Source: Spirochaetaceae bacterium (GTDB lineage Bacteria; Spirochaetota; Spirochaetia; Treponematales; Rectinemataceae). From it: 64,000 nucleotides of DNA. A program made the position numbers and the translations under genes. The notes beneath the pieces are model-generated. The model was not told the origin of the DNA. It ran no database searches and saw only the letters and a program-made list of their open reading frames with translations. This document shows positions 43,144 through 51,862 of the stretch, piece after piece (positions within the stretch are counted from its first letter, which is position 1; the number at the start of each line of letters is the position of its first letter). Location of the stretch: NCBI GenBank assembly GCA_025355995.1, contig JANXYQ010000014.1:1-64000 (forward strand). Reading direction: 5' to 3'.

Positions 43144-46100
43144 GCTTTCTTTCCCTCGAGGGCGGTCTGTACGGCGCCGTAGGACCTGATGGACAGGAAG
43201 GCGGCCACGCGCGCCTCTCCGCCGGGGAGGCCGCCGCCCACGCGCGCCTTCTCGTCCTCGAGGAGCCGGACGGCCACCGCCATATTTCGGTCGGCCGCCG
43301 CGGGATCGAGGAGACGCGACGCGAGATAATAATACAATATCAGGTCCTTGGGCGGGAGGAGGAGGCCCGTCGTGAAGAAGTACGAGGCCTCGACCAGGAA
43401 GAAGCGCGCCCGGTCCTCCTTGCCCCGCTGCGCGAAATGCTCCGCCAGGAGGACGAGGAGGGTGAAGGAGGGCCAGTAGCAGGAGTGCCGCAGGCCCAAG
43501 GTCAGCGCCTCGAGGGCGGTGGACTCGGCCTTCACGCTCTCGCCCGCGAGGAAGCGGCAGAGGGCCAGGGTGCGCAGGGCGTCGACCTTGGAGAAATCGT
43601 TGAGGATCTGGGCGGCGTAGAACTCGGCCTGGACGAAACGCTCCCTCGCGGCCTCGCGCTCGCCGGAGAAGACGGAGGACAGGGCGTACATCGCGTTAGC
43701 CTGGGAGAGGACGGGCTCGGAGAGGGGGCCGAGGGCGAGGAGCCGCGACGCGCTCTCGCGTATGCCCTGGAAGTCGCAGAGCTGCCAGAGGATGCGGATC
43801 TTGTAGTCGTAGGCGTAGAATCGCGAGGCCGTGCGGTCCTGCGGCATCCGCGCGAGGCTGTCGTCGACTGCGGCCAAGGCGCGGGCGTAATCCCCGTTGA
43901 GGAGCTGGAACTCCGCCATCGCCTCCAGGGCCTCGCATGGGTCGCCGCCGGGCACCGCGCCGCAGCGCTCGACGAGGCGGCGGGCCTCCTCTATGTCGTT
44001 GCGCATGGCCTGCGCGAGGGCTATCGTCCGGATAACGTTCTGCACGCTCCGGGGGCCGACCTCGGCTCTGCCGTAGTAATAGAGGGCCTTCTGCCCGGTG
44101 AGCACCGCCTTTTGGAAGGCGTAGGTCATGGCGTTGTAGTTCGAGACCTGGTGGTAGGCGAAGCCCATCAGGTTGGGGTCGCCCTGGGTGAGGGCGGCCC
44201 GCATGATCCTCTGCAACACCGCCTCGGATTCCGCGATCTTGCCGCTGTTGAAGAGGATCGCCGATTTCGTGATGAGGAGGCGGACCCGCGTCTTCTCGTC
44301 GCCTCGGATGCGCCTGAGGAGGAGGTCGATGTAGGGCAGGAGCTCGACATCGCTCGTGCGGTTGGGGTCCTCCTGCATCGCCCGCGCGGCCTCGTCGTAG
44401 CGCTCGGCGCGCACGAGGTGGTGGATGAGCCGGCTCCTGTTGGGGCGCTCGCGAGTAAGCAAGAGGTCGGCGATCACGCCGTGGAGGATGCGCTTGTTGT
44501 GGTTCAGGAGGCTCGCGTAGAGCGCCTTCTTGAAGACGTCGGCCCGGAAGGCGTAGGCGCCGCCGGCGGCGCCGGCGGGTCCCTCGACCGCGATGAGGCC
44601 GTCCTTCTCGAAGCGGGCGAGGGCCTCGGCTACGGCAGCGACGTCGCCACCCGCCGCCGCGTGGACGACGATAGCCTCGTCCAGCGAGAAGGAGTGGGCG
44701 AACACCGACAGGCGGGCGGCGAGGTCGCGCCATTCGCCCGGGTAGCGCTCGAGGCTGGCGAGGAACATGTTCTGGACGGTCGCCGGGAGGCTGGACAGGT
44801 CCTTGTGCTTGCGGCCGGACGCGGCGTACTCGCGCAGGAAGAGCGGGTTGCCCATGCCCGCCTCGACGACCCTGCCGAGGGCGTCGGCCTCGACGCCGGG
44901 CCAGCGCGAGCGAACGAGGTCCTCGGATTCCCCGCGGGAGAGGGGCGGCACCTTGAGCGGGCGCAGCCCCTGGAAAGCCTTGCGGAGCTCGCTCGAGAAC
45001 TCGCGGCCCGCCAGTACGAAGAAGGGCTTGATCCGTCCGTTCTTGAAGAGGTACTGGAAGAACTCGCGGGAGAGCTTGTCCATGAAGTCCGCGTTGTCGA
45101 CGCAGACGAGTATGGGGAAGAGGTCGGAGGAGTGCTTGACAAGGATCGCGTCGAAGACGTCGTAGAGGGCGGCTATCGAGGCGGCGTCGGGATTGTCGCC
45201 TTCCTGGCAGCAGACGAGGTCGACGAAGCGGGCGACAGAGGCCTTGGATAGGGGGGCGAAGGGCGCGAGGGCGCGCGCGGCCGACTCCGGATCCAGGTCG
45301 CCGCCAAGGCCCAGGTAGCCGAGGAGGATGTCGACGATGAGGGCGAAGCCTCCCGTGCGGTACTTCTGCGCCCTGGCGAACAGGACTGGAGTCTCGAAAT
45401 CCGGAAAGAGGCGGATCTTGTCGACCACGGCCTGAGCGATCCTCGTCTTGCCTATGCCGGCGTCGCCGGCGAGGTAGAAGCCGGAGACCTCGTCGTAGCG
45501 ATTGCGCATGTAGGACTTGAGTATCTCGTCGATTATCTCGCGACGGCCCACGAAGGGCCCCGAGTCGCGGGAGGCGGCCTGGGCCTCGCCCTTGACCTCG
45601 TAGGCGGCTATGGGCTCGGACTTGCCCTTGGCCTCGATCTCGCGGACGGGCGAGAACTCGAAGTCGTCCTCGCATTTTTCCTTGACCGCCTCCGACACGA
45701 GGATCGCACCGGGGGCAGCCGCCGCCTCGAGACGCTGCGCGACGCTCATCGCGTGGCCGGTGACGACGTCGAACTCGCCCCGCCTGCCCGTCGTGACCAG
45801 GCCCTCGTGGATGCCGGTCCGGAAGGAAAGGCCCTCGGCGCCCTTGGGCCCCTCGAGCTTGATGCGGGACAGGAATTCGAGGGCGGCGTGGACGGCGCGG
45901 GAGGGATCGTCCTCGTGGAGCTCGGGGACGCCGAAGACGGCGACGAGGGCGTCGCCGATATACTTCTCGACGAAGCCGCCGTAGGCCTTGATGAGCTCCT
46001 CGAAGACGCCGAACACTCGGGTCATGAGGGTGTCCATCTCCTCGGGATCGGTACGCTCCGAGAGGCTCGTAAAGCCTTTCATGTCCGAGAAGAGAATGGT

Positions 46101-46145
46101 GGCGGTCCGGCGTTCGCCCGTCTTTATGTTATCTCGCTCCGACAT
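43140..46145 (-). CDS. Class III adenylate cyclase with AAA ATPase and TPR region
   Basis: A 1,001-residue cytosolic protein. The N-terminal class III cyclase (about 12-170) has metal-binding Asp21 in LFSDMKGF and Asp65 in KYIGDALVAVFG, with Lys61 in the adenine-specifying position, so cAMP is the likely product. The ATPase module (from about 205) carries Walker A AGDAGIGKT and Walker B ILVCVDNAD, of the AAA_16/STAND type. The last half is helical TPR-like repeats. Such fusions are signal-integrating cyclases. The start is ATG 46145; upstream TACACT may be a -10 element. It overlaps the uracil-DNA glycosylase gene by four bases. Confidence 0.9.
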   Translation of the reverse strand: MSERDNIKTGERRTATILFSDMKGFTSLSERTDPEEMDTLMTRVFGVFEELIKAYGGFVEKYIGDALVAVFGVPELHEDDPSRAVHAALEFLSRIKLEGPKGAEGLSFRTGIHEGLVTTGRRGEFDVVTGHAMSVAQRLEAAAAPGAILVSEAVKEKCEDDFEFSPVREIEAKGKSEPIAAYEVKGEAQAASRDSGPFVGRREIIDEILKSYMRNRYDEVSGFYLAGDAGIGKTRIAQAVVDKIRLFPDFETPVLFARAQKYRTGGFALIVDILLGYLGLGGDLDPESAARALAPFAPLSKASVARFVDLVCCQEGDNPDAASIAALYDVFDAILVKHSSDLFPILVCVDNADFMDKLSREFFQYLFKNGRIKPFFVLAGREFSSELRKAFQGLRPLKVPPLSRGESEDLVRSRWPGVEADALGRVVEAGMGNPLFLREYAASGRKHKDLSSLPATVQNMFLASLERYPGEWRDLAARLSVFAHSFSLDEAIVVHAAAGGDVAAVAEALARFEKDGLIAVEGPAGAAGGAYAFRADVFKKALYASLLNHNKRILHGVIADLLLTRERPNRSRLIHHLVRAERYDEAARAMQEDPNRTSDVELLPYIDLLLRRIRGDEKTRVRLLITKSAILFNSGKIAESEAVLQRIMRAALTQGDPNLMGFAYHQVSNYNAMTYAFQKAVLTGQKALYYYGRAEVGPRSVQNVIRTIALAQAMRNDIEEARRLVERCGAVPGGDPCEALEAMAEFQLLNGDYARALAAVDDSLARMPQDRTASRFYAYDYKIRILWQLCDFQGIRESASRLLALGPLSEPVLSQANAMYALSSVFSGEREAARERFVQAEFYAAQILNDFSKVDALRTLALCRFLAGESVKAESTALEALTLGLRHSCYWPSFTLLVLLAEHFAQRGKEDRARFFLVEASYFFTTGLLLPPKDLILYYYLASRLLDPAAADRNMAVAVRLLEDEKARVGGGLPGGEARVAAFLSIRSYGAVQTALEGKKA

Positions 46146-46255
46146 CGTCCCGACAGTGTACCCGCCGTTGAGCCGGGGGGACAAGCGGCGGAAAAGCGGC
46201 GGGCGCCTCGGCTTATAGCGGGAAACGCGATACCATTGGCATAGTGGAGGTAGGC

Positions 46256-46738
46256 ATGAAGAGAGTTCTCGCGCCCGCCTGCGCCCTCGCTTGCGCCCTC
46301 GCCTCCCCCCCCTCCCTTTCGGCCGAGGCGGCGGACGCGGGACCGAAGAGGGCCCTCCTTCCCGTAATCCTCAACATCCTGCCCGGCCTGGGCATCGGGT
46401 CCTTCGCGCAGGGCGATTCACTCGGCGGCTTCATCGGACTCGGCGGCGAGACGGCGGGCCTTAGCCTGGCCTTCTTCGGCCTGGTGTACAGCTACGTCGG
46501 CATCATCGGCGCCATCTTCTCCGGGATGTCCGGCGAGGGAGGCGACGCCTCGGTCGAACGCCTAAGGGTCGGGGAAGACTGTATGATCGGCGGCGGCATT
46601 CTCTGGGCCGGCACGAAGGTCTTCGAGATTGTCAGGCCCATAACCTTCGCCCGGAATTTCAATAGGGAACGCGGATTCGCCCGCGTCACCCTGTCGCCGC
46701 GCCCCGCGCCCGGCCTGTCGATCATGCTCTCGTATTAG
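46256..46738 (+). CDS. P13-like small membrane protein
   Basis: A 160-residue protein with a signal peptide (about 1-24, ending SLSAEA). The mature part starts with PVILNILPGLGIGSFAQGDSLGG, which, with two hydrophobic segments after it, recalls the Borrelia P13 porin family found across spirochaetes. GGAGG lies 5 bases before the ATG. The C-terminal 45 residues are polar and end in SIMLSY, with a final aromatic as in outer-membrane proteins. Porin activity is known only for the Borrelia protein, so it is not asserted here. Confidence 0.55.
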   Translation: MKRVLAPACALACALASPPSLSAEAADAGPKRALLPVILNILPGLGIGSFAQGDSLGGFIGLGGETAGLSLAFFGLVYSYVGIIGAIFSGMSGEGGDASVERLRVGEDCMIGGGILWAGTKVFEIVRPITFARNFNRERGFARVTLSPRPAPGLSIMLSY

Positions 46739-46809
46739 GCTTGATAACCCCTTCCGCAGTGTCAAAGTTTCGTAACACCCGCCTGTCTTTGCCTGAATAC
46801 AGGTATATC

Positions 46810-46834
46810 TTGCCCGTATTCGGGCAATTTTATT
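46810..46834 (+). terminator. Rho-independent terminator after the P13-like gene
   Basis: TTGCCCG, TATT loop, CGGGCAA, followed by TTTTATT. A perfect 7-bp stem with a T-run, 72 bases downstream of the stop. Confidence 0.85.
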
Positions 46835-46861
46835 GCACAATATGGCTGACCGAGCTATCCT
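46833..46861 (+). promoter_or_regulatory. Promoter of the glmS operon
   Basis: TTGCAC (46833-46838), 17 bases, TATCCT (46856-46861). It begins within the T-run of the terminator. The 5' leader would be short and carries a small hairpin (CGCCT-GAG-AGGCG, 46865-46877) that buries the ribosome site of the next gene. Confidence 0.6.
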
Positions 46862-46880
46862 CCTCGCCTGAGAGGCGACT

Positions 46881-47153
46881 GTGGATGAAAAGTACCTAAA
46901 GCCGGAACGTCGGCGCTACCTCGAGGAAAGATACGATCTCGCTCCGGACGAGCTCGAGCATTTCCTGGAGGACCTGTGGGCCTTCACCGAGGAGACGGCC
47001 GAGGACTTCGTCCGCCGCCGCCATGGAGAGCTGCAGCGCGGGGGACTGCGCAACGAGGCGATCTATAGGCGGCTCGCCGAGGAAGCCTCGTCCGGGCGCT
47101 TTCGCAGCCCTCCCCTCTCGCTCCGCCAGGTGCGGAGAATAATCTATGGCTGA
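46881..47153 (+). CDS. Hypothetical protein upstream of glmS
   Basis: A 90-residue acidic/basic, mostly helical soluble protein (MDEKYLKPERRRYLEERYDL...). I do not recognise a family. It starts at GTG 46881, 5 bases after AGAGG, and ends 12 bases before glmS, so it shares the glmS transcript. There is no signal peptide or membrane segment. The composition and length would suit a small regulator, but nothing in the sequence proves this. Confidence 0.65.
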   Translation: MDEKYLKPERRRYLEERYDLAPDELEHFLEDLWAFTEETAEDFVRRRHGELQRGGLRNEAIYRRLAEEASSGRFRSPPLSLRQVRRIIYG

Positions 47154-47165
47154 ACGGAGAAACCC

Positions 47166-49016
47166 ATGTGCGGAATAATCGGATACACCGGATCGAAGAA
47201 GGCCATGCCCGTCCTGCTCAGGGGCCTTAAGCTCCTGGAATACCGGGGCTACGATTCCTCGGGCCTCTCCCTGGGCTCGAAGGGGCAGCTCAAGACCTAC
47301 AAGAAGGCTGGCAAGCTCGCCGAACTCGAGGCGGTGCTCCCCGCGGCGCCCAAGGAGACCGCGGGGATCGGGCACACGCGCTGGGCGACGCACGGCGGCC
47401 CCACCGACGGCAACGCCCATCCCCACGTCGGCTCCTCGGGCCGGGTAGCGATCGTCCACAACGGGATCATCGACAACCACGCGGCCCTGAGGCGAGAGCT
47501 CGAGGCCAAGGGCCGGACCTTCGCCAGCGAGACGGACAGCGAGGTGATAGCCCAGCTCGTCGAGTCGGTTTTAGCCGAGGCGCCGGAGGCGGGTCCCGAG
47601 GCTGCCGTCGTGTCCGCCCTCGCCCGGCTGCAGGGAACCTTCGGCCTCGCGATGCTCTTCGCCGACTACCCGGGCCTCGTGGTGGGCGCGCGCAACGGCA
47701 GCCCCCTCGTCGTCGGCATCGGCGATGGCGAGTGCTTCCTCGCCAGCGACCCGGCGGCTTTCGGCGGCTCGGCCAGGGAGGCTGTCTTCCTCCGCGACGG
47801 CGAGATCGCGATACTGCGTCCCGGCGCCTGGGAGACGAGGGACTTCCACGGAGCCCTGCTGGCGAAGGAGTCCGAGCCCCTCGACGCGGCCTCCCATCCG
47901 GGGGAACTCGGCGAGAGCCCCGACTGGCTCCTCAAGGAGATACTCGAGGAGCCTGACGCCGCGGCCCGAGCCCTGGGCAACGGCGGCCGCCTCCTCAAGG
48001 ACCTCGGCACCGCCAAGCTCGGAGGCCTGGGGCTGGAACCGCGCGAGCTCCTCGGCTTCGAGCGCGTCGTGCTCTTCGGGATGGGATCCGGCCTCCACGC
48101 CGCCATGATGGGCGCGCGCCTCCTCGAGGACTGGGCCCGCCTGCCCGCCGCCGCCCTCGACGCCTCGGAGCTCCGCTCATCCAATCCGATCGTCGAGGCG
48201 CGCACGCTTTACGTGGCGGTAAGCCAATCGGGCGAGACCGCCGACACGATAGGGGCCGTACGCGAGCTGCTCAACAGGGGAGCCCGGGTAGTCGGCGTCA
48301 TCAACGCCGTCGGATCGTCCCTCGCGCGGCTCTGCGGCGGCGGCATATACGTCCACGCCGGCGCCGAGGTCTCGGTCGCCACGACCAAGGCCTTCGTCAA
48401 CCAGGCCCTCGTCCTGGCCCTCCTCGCCCTCCTGCTGGGCAGGATGCGCGCCCTCTCGGTGTCGCAGGGCAGGCGCATCGTGGACGAGCTGGAGGCCTTC
48501 CCCGCGCTGATAGCGAAGGCGCTGACGCTGGTACCGGACCTCGCCAGGATCGCGCAACGCGTCCGGGGCGAGCGAAGCGCGTTCGTCGTGGGCAGGGGGC
48601 AATTCCTTCCCGCCGCCCTGGAGGGAGCGCTCAAGCTGAAGGAGCTTTCCTACGTCCACGCCGAGGGCCTGGCCGCCGGCAGCCTCAAGCACGGCCCCCT
48701 CGCCCTCGTCGCCGAGGGCACGCCGGTGTACGTCCTCGCCTTCGCGGGAGACTCCTACGCCAAGACCCTCATCGCCGCGTCCGAAGTGCGGGCGCGCGGC
48801 GGCCTCGTCGTCCTAGTCACCGACGTCGACGACCCGGAGGCCGCCTACGCCGAGCGAATCCTCCTGCCCGCCTGCGGGCCCGACGGAGCCGGAGGGGCGC
48901 TCGCGCCCGTGCTCGCGGTGCTGCCCTTCCAGCTCCTCGGGCGCGAGCTGGCCCTGCTCCTGGGGCGCGACGTGGATCGGCCGAGGAACCTCGCCAAGAG
49001 CGTAACCACAGAATAA
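47166..49016 (+). CDS. glmS: Glutamine-fructose-6-phosphate aminotransferase (isomerizing)
   Basis: A 616-residue enzyme that makes glucosamine-6-phosphate for peptidoglycan and lipid synthesis. The N-terminal nucleophile Cys2 is in MCGIIGYTG. The glutaminase domain (to about 235) has TRWATHG and the NGIIDNH block. Two SIS sugar-isomerase domains follow (SQSGETADT and later GRGQFLPAALEGALKLKE), and the chain ends in AKSVTTE, the conserved C-terminal active-site tail. Full length. Its mRNA leader is a small protein gene, not a glmS ribozyme. Confidence 0.97.
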   Translation: MCGIIGYTGSKKAMPVLLRGLKLLEYRGYDSSGLSLGSKGQLKTYKKAGKLAELEAVLPAAPKETAGIGHTRWATHGGPTDGNAHPHVGSSGRVAIVHNGIIDNHAALRRELEAKGRTFASETDSEVIAQLVESVLAEAPEAGPEAAVVSALARLQGTFGLAMLFADYPGLVVGARNGSPLVVGIGDGECFLASDPAAFGGSAREAVFLRDGEIAILRPGAWETRDFHGALLAKESEPLDAASHPGELGESPDWLLKEILEEPDAAARALGNGGRLLKDLGTAKLGGLGLEPRELLGFERVVLFGMGSGLHAAMMGARLLEDWARLPAAALDASELRSSNPIVEARTLYVAVSQSGETADTIGAVRELLNRGARVVGVINAVGSSLARLCGGGIYVHAGAEVSVATTKAFVNQALVLALLALLLGRMRALSVSQGRRIVDELEAFPALIAKALTLVPDLARIAQRVRGERSAFVVGRGQFLPAALEGALKLKELSYVHAEGLAAGSLKHGPLALVAEGTPVYVLAFAGDSYAKTLIAASEVRARGGLVVLVTDVDDPEAAYAERILLPACGPDGAGGALAPVLAVLPFQLLGRELALLLGRDVDRPRNLAKSVTTE

Positions 49017-49032
49017 TTCGAGGCGGCGCCGC

Positions 49033-49061
49033 TTGTATTCGGCCAGGCGCGGACTTATACT
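49033..49061 (+). promoter_or_regulatory. Promoter of the 112-residue protein gene
   Basis: TTGTAT (49033-49038), 17 bases, TATACT (49056-49061), a close sigma-70-type match. The leader is about 30 bases with GAGG before ATG 49100. Confidence 0.7.
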
Positions 49062-49099
49062 CCATTAATAATCTTTTACAAAATATGCGAGGCTAAAAA

Positions 49100-49438
49100 A
49101 TGGACGAAGGATTCTACCTCTTCAGCGAGTACCTCGACGAAGGCAAGCAGGCGAAACACTACATGTGCGGCGACTACCACCTCTGGGTCTGGTCCAACGA
49201 CGGCGGAGACCTCCTCCGCTTCGAGTTCCGGCACAAGGACAAGCGCATAGTGTATTCGGGCGGCGAGTTCTCCCGCGGCGCAGAGAACTACGTCGGGCCC
49301 ATGTTCTTCATACTCGACCAATTGTTCAACTGCGACGGCGAGATGCAGGCCAAGCTGCTGCGCCTGCGGGACGACTCGGTCCCGGAGCTGCAGTCGCCCG
49401 GGCCGGCGGAGGCCGGCGAGCTCAGGCACGCGATGTGA
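49100..49438 (+). CDS. Hypothetical protein, 112 aa
   Basis: A soluble protein of unknown family beginning MDEGFYLFSEYLDEGKQAKHYM. It is rich in aromatic and acidic residues in the first 90 positions, with predicted beta strands around YHLWVWSNDG and RFEFRHKDKRIVYSGG, and a polar Pro/Ala tail. It has its own good promoter and GAGG ribosome site, so it is probably a real gene. It converges on the RMD1-like gene with a one-base gap. Confidence 0.65.
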   Translation: MDEGFYLFSEYLDEGKQAKHYMCGDYHLWVWSNDGGDLLRFEFRHKDKRIVYSGGEFSRGAENYVGPMFFILDQLFNCDGEMQAKLLRLRDDSVPELQSPGPAEAGELRHAM

Positions 49439-49439
49439 G

Positions 49440-50777
49440 CTATTTCTGTATCATCACCTGAAGTATCTGGATGATCGGGAAGATGATGCAGACGACGATG
49501 AAGGTGACCTCGAGGGCCACCATGCGCTTCTCGCCCGCGTCCGACTTCACCATGTCGTAGACGTCCTGGAGAGCGTCCAGGCGCCGCTCGACCGACCATT
49601 TCCAGCCCTCGGTGTTGAAGATCTCGCAGAGCTCGGCGTAGACTTGCCCGAGGTAGTAGTCCCCGATGATCTTGGAGGAGTTCTCGAGGTTCTCCAGGAT
49701 GAAGAGGGCGTCGAAGCGCAGGGCCTGGATGTGGGCGAGCTTCATCTCCACGGGGCGGCGCAGGCCGAAGACGCGGCGCTTGCCCGCGGTGAGCTCCCGT
49801 ATGTCGTCCTCGGCCTCGTCGAGCCAGGTGTCCAGAAGCTTGTCGAGGACCCGCAGCTCGAGGAGCTGGTAGTTGGCGTGCTCGGCTATCAGGAGGAGGT
49901 CCTCGTAGTCGCCGCGGGGGTCGATGATGATGCAACGGTCCAGCTCGAAGACCGCGAGGTCGCCAATGCGGTACGAGAAGGGCCGACCAAGGGTGGCGGA
50001 GATCTGGCTGTCGTGGAGGCTCGAGCCCGGCTCCTCGCCGATGAGGAGCGAGGCGCAGTAGTCGCGGTTGCGGTCGATGAAGTTGGCCGGATCCTCGCCG
50101 CACTCGAGGAGGCAGTAGGCGATGTAGGACTCCCGGTCCATCTCCGCGAGGTCGCGGGGCTCCGTCACCGCGGGCATGAGGGCCTCGAAGAGCATGCGGA
50201 AGCCCTCCTCGGCGTACTCGGGGATGGTCGAGCTCTGCCCCAGGGAGATGACGGATTTATCCTCCAGCCCGTGCAGCTCGCTCATGGGGAGCCGGGTCTT
50301 CACACGCACGACTATCGTGACGACGCCTTCCTCGTAGATCTTGGCCTGGGAGGAGAGGCGCTCGAAGCCCTCGCTCTTGGATAGCTCTGGAATGCCTAGC
50401 TGGAGTATGAGGGGCGTGGGCAGGGTGAGGGAGGCCGGCGTATCGCGGCGCTTGGCTATGCCGAGGTCGGGATGGGCGGGGACGAGGGCCGCGACCTTCT
50501 TGAGGTCGATGCTCCTGCCGGCGTCGTACAGGTAGAAGAATACGGCCTCGACGAGGAGGGGCAGGTCGGAGCCCCTCCGCTTCGATCGCCTGTCGCGCCC
50601 GAACCGGCCCCTGCGGTCGCCGTGCAGGCGCCGTTCCTCGTCCTTCCTGGCTTGCTCGTCGCGGCGGGCGTGGTCGCCCCGGTGGCCGAGCTCCGTCCGG
50701 TGGGCTTCGGGCCGCGTGCCGTCGGGGCCCGGAAAGCGGGGCTGGCGGGGGCCGCCGGGAGAGGCCCTGCGGCCCAT
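49440..50777 (-). CDS. RMD1/DUF155-like protein with a basic, disordered N-terminus
   Basis: A 445-residue protein. Residues 1-70 are Arg/Gly/Asp-rich and disordered, with several RRG-type steps that could bind RNA. The core (about 75-420) contains FELDRCIIIDP, LEHANYQ-like helices and LDALQDVYDMVKSDAGEKRM. One membrane helix ends the chain (VTFIVVCIIFPIIQILQVM). The core and terminal helix recall the RMD1/YagE (DUF155) family, whose molecular role is unclear. The start overlaps the PASTA gene stop by one base (TGATG), so it is coupled to the def-fmt-PASTA operon. Confidence 0.55.
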   Translation of the reverse strand: MGRRASPGGPRQPRFPGPDGTRPEAHRTELGHRGDHARRDEQARKDEERRLHGDRRGRFGRDRRSKRRGSDLPLLVEAVFFYLYDAGRSIDLKKVAALVPAHPDLGIAKRRDTPASLTLPTPLILQLGIPELSKSEGFERLSSQAKIYEEGVVTIVVRVKTRLPMSELHGLEDKSVISLGQSSTIPEYAEEGFRMLFEALMPAVTEPRDLAEMDRESYIAYCLLECGEDPANFIDRNRDYCASLLIGEEPGSSLHDSQISATLGRPFSYRIGDLAVFELDRCIIIDPRGDYEDLLLIAEHANYQLLELRVLDKLLDTWLDEAEDDIRELTAGKRRVFGLRRPVEMKLAHIQALRFDALFILENLENSSKIIGDYYLGQVYAELCEIFNTEGWKWSVERRLDALQDVYDMVKSDAGEKRMVALEVTFIVVCIIFPIIQILQVMIQK

Positions 50778-51862
50778 CAGGGAGCCGCCTTGACCTCGAC
50801 GGTGGGGAGGGATACGCGGTCGAGGACGCTCAGGACGAGGATGTAGCCCTCGGGAAGGACGTAGGGAGCGGTGAAGGAGCCGCCGGAGTGGTTGACGGTG
50901 AGCAGCGGCGTGCTGTCCCCCGAGGGGCTGCGCGCCTCGAGGGTGACCTTGAGCGGATAGGGGTACTCCGGGAGGTCGCGGGAGAAGATGCCCGCCACCT
51001 TGTCCTTCGAGGGAGCCGGCGCGGCCAGGGTGACCGAGACTCGCGCGTTAGGCGGAATCAGCGACCCAGCGGTCGGGGTCTGGGCGACGACGGAGCCGGA
51101 GCGCTCGCTCTTCCCGCCGGCGCGCATGGAGAAATTGACGGCGAGGTCCGTCTTCTCGACCTGGAGGACCGCGTCCTCGATGGAGAGGCCGGTGAGGTCG
51201 GGCACGCGGACCTGGGCCTTCTCGGGGCCCGAGCTCACGACGAGCTCGAGCTGGGTCGGGCCGCCGATCTCCGTGCCGGCGACCGGCTTCTGCTCGAGGA
51301 TGGTCCCCGCCAAGGCCTTGTCGAAGACGTAGACGGGCGGCTCCTTCACGGACAGCAGCGGCCGCGCCCCGGCGAAGAGGGTCTGGATGTGGATCTTGGC
51401 CTCGTTGACGTCCAAGCCGATGAAGTTCTCGACCTTGTCGGCGACGGAGCCGCGACTCACGGTGAGGGCGATACGGCGCCCGGCCTTGACGATGGCTCCG
51501 GGCGAGGGGCTCTGGTCCACTATCTTGCCCCTGTCCATGGGATTGTCGGTGAAGCGGAGCGAGACCCTGGGATAGAGCTCCTTCTCCTGGAGCTTCACCA
51601 GGGCCTGGGCCAGCTCCATGCTCTTGACGTCGGGGACCATGGTCTGCTCGGCGCCGCGCAGCGAGAGAAGGAAGGCCGAGAGCCCGGCGACCGCCATGAG
51701 CACGATGACCGCGCCGAGACCGTAGGCGATGACGCGATAGTGCTCTTTCTCGAAGGACTCGATCTTGCGCAGGTCGACGGGGAGGGTGGGCAGGCGTATC
51801 TCGGATAGCTTGGGCAGCTTGGGGAACTTGAGCAGGTTGGGCATCTTGAAGTTGAGCTTCAT
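50777..51862 (-). CDS. PASTA-domain membrane protein without kinase domain
   Basis: A 361-residue protein. A Pro/Lys/Leu-rich cytoplasmic segment (about 1-45) precedes one membrane helix (about 48-68). Three PASTA repeats follow (MVPDVKSMELAQALVKLQ, an atypical second starting near SVADKVENFIGLDV, and VRVPDLTGLSIEDAVLQ), then a beta-sandwich-like tail. PASTA domains bind peptidoglycan or muropeptides, usually on a Ser/Thr kinase or PBP; neither is fused here. The ATG overlaps the fmt stop by four bases. Confidence 0.88.
   Translation of the reverse strand: MKLNFKMPNLLKFPKLPKLSEIRLPTLPVDLRKIESFEKEHYRVIAYGLGAVIVLMAVAGLSAFLLSLRGAEQTMVPDVKSMELAQALVKLQEKELYPRVSLRFTDNPMDRGKIVDQSPSPGAIVKAGRRIALTVSRGSVADKVENFIGLDVNEAKIHIQTLFAGARPLLSVKEPPVYVFDKALAGTILEQKPVAGTEIGGPTQLELVVSSGPEKAQVRVPDLTGLSIEDAVLQVEKTDLAVNFSMRAGGKSERSGSVVAQTPTAGSLIPPNARVSVTLAAPAPSKDKVAGIFSRDLPEYPYPLKVTLEARSPSGDSTPLLTVNHSGGSFTAPYVLPEGYILVLSVLDRVSLPTVEVKAAP

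Noticed and set aside
46881-47153. Toxin-antitoxin component
   Set aside because: No partner gene of suitable size, and no recognisable toxin or antitoxin motif; its neighbour is glmS.
46862-47165. glmS ribozyme upstream of glmS
   Set aside because: The leader is short and occupied by a coding frame; the conserved ribozyme core is not seen.
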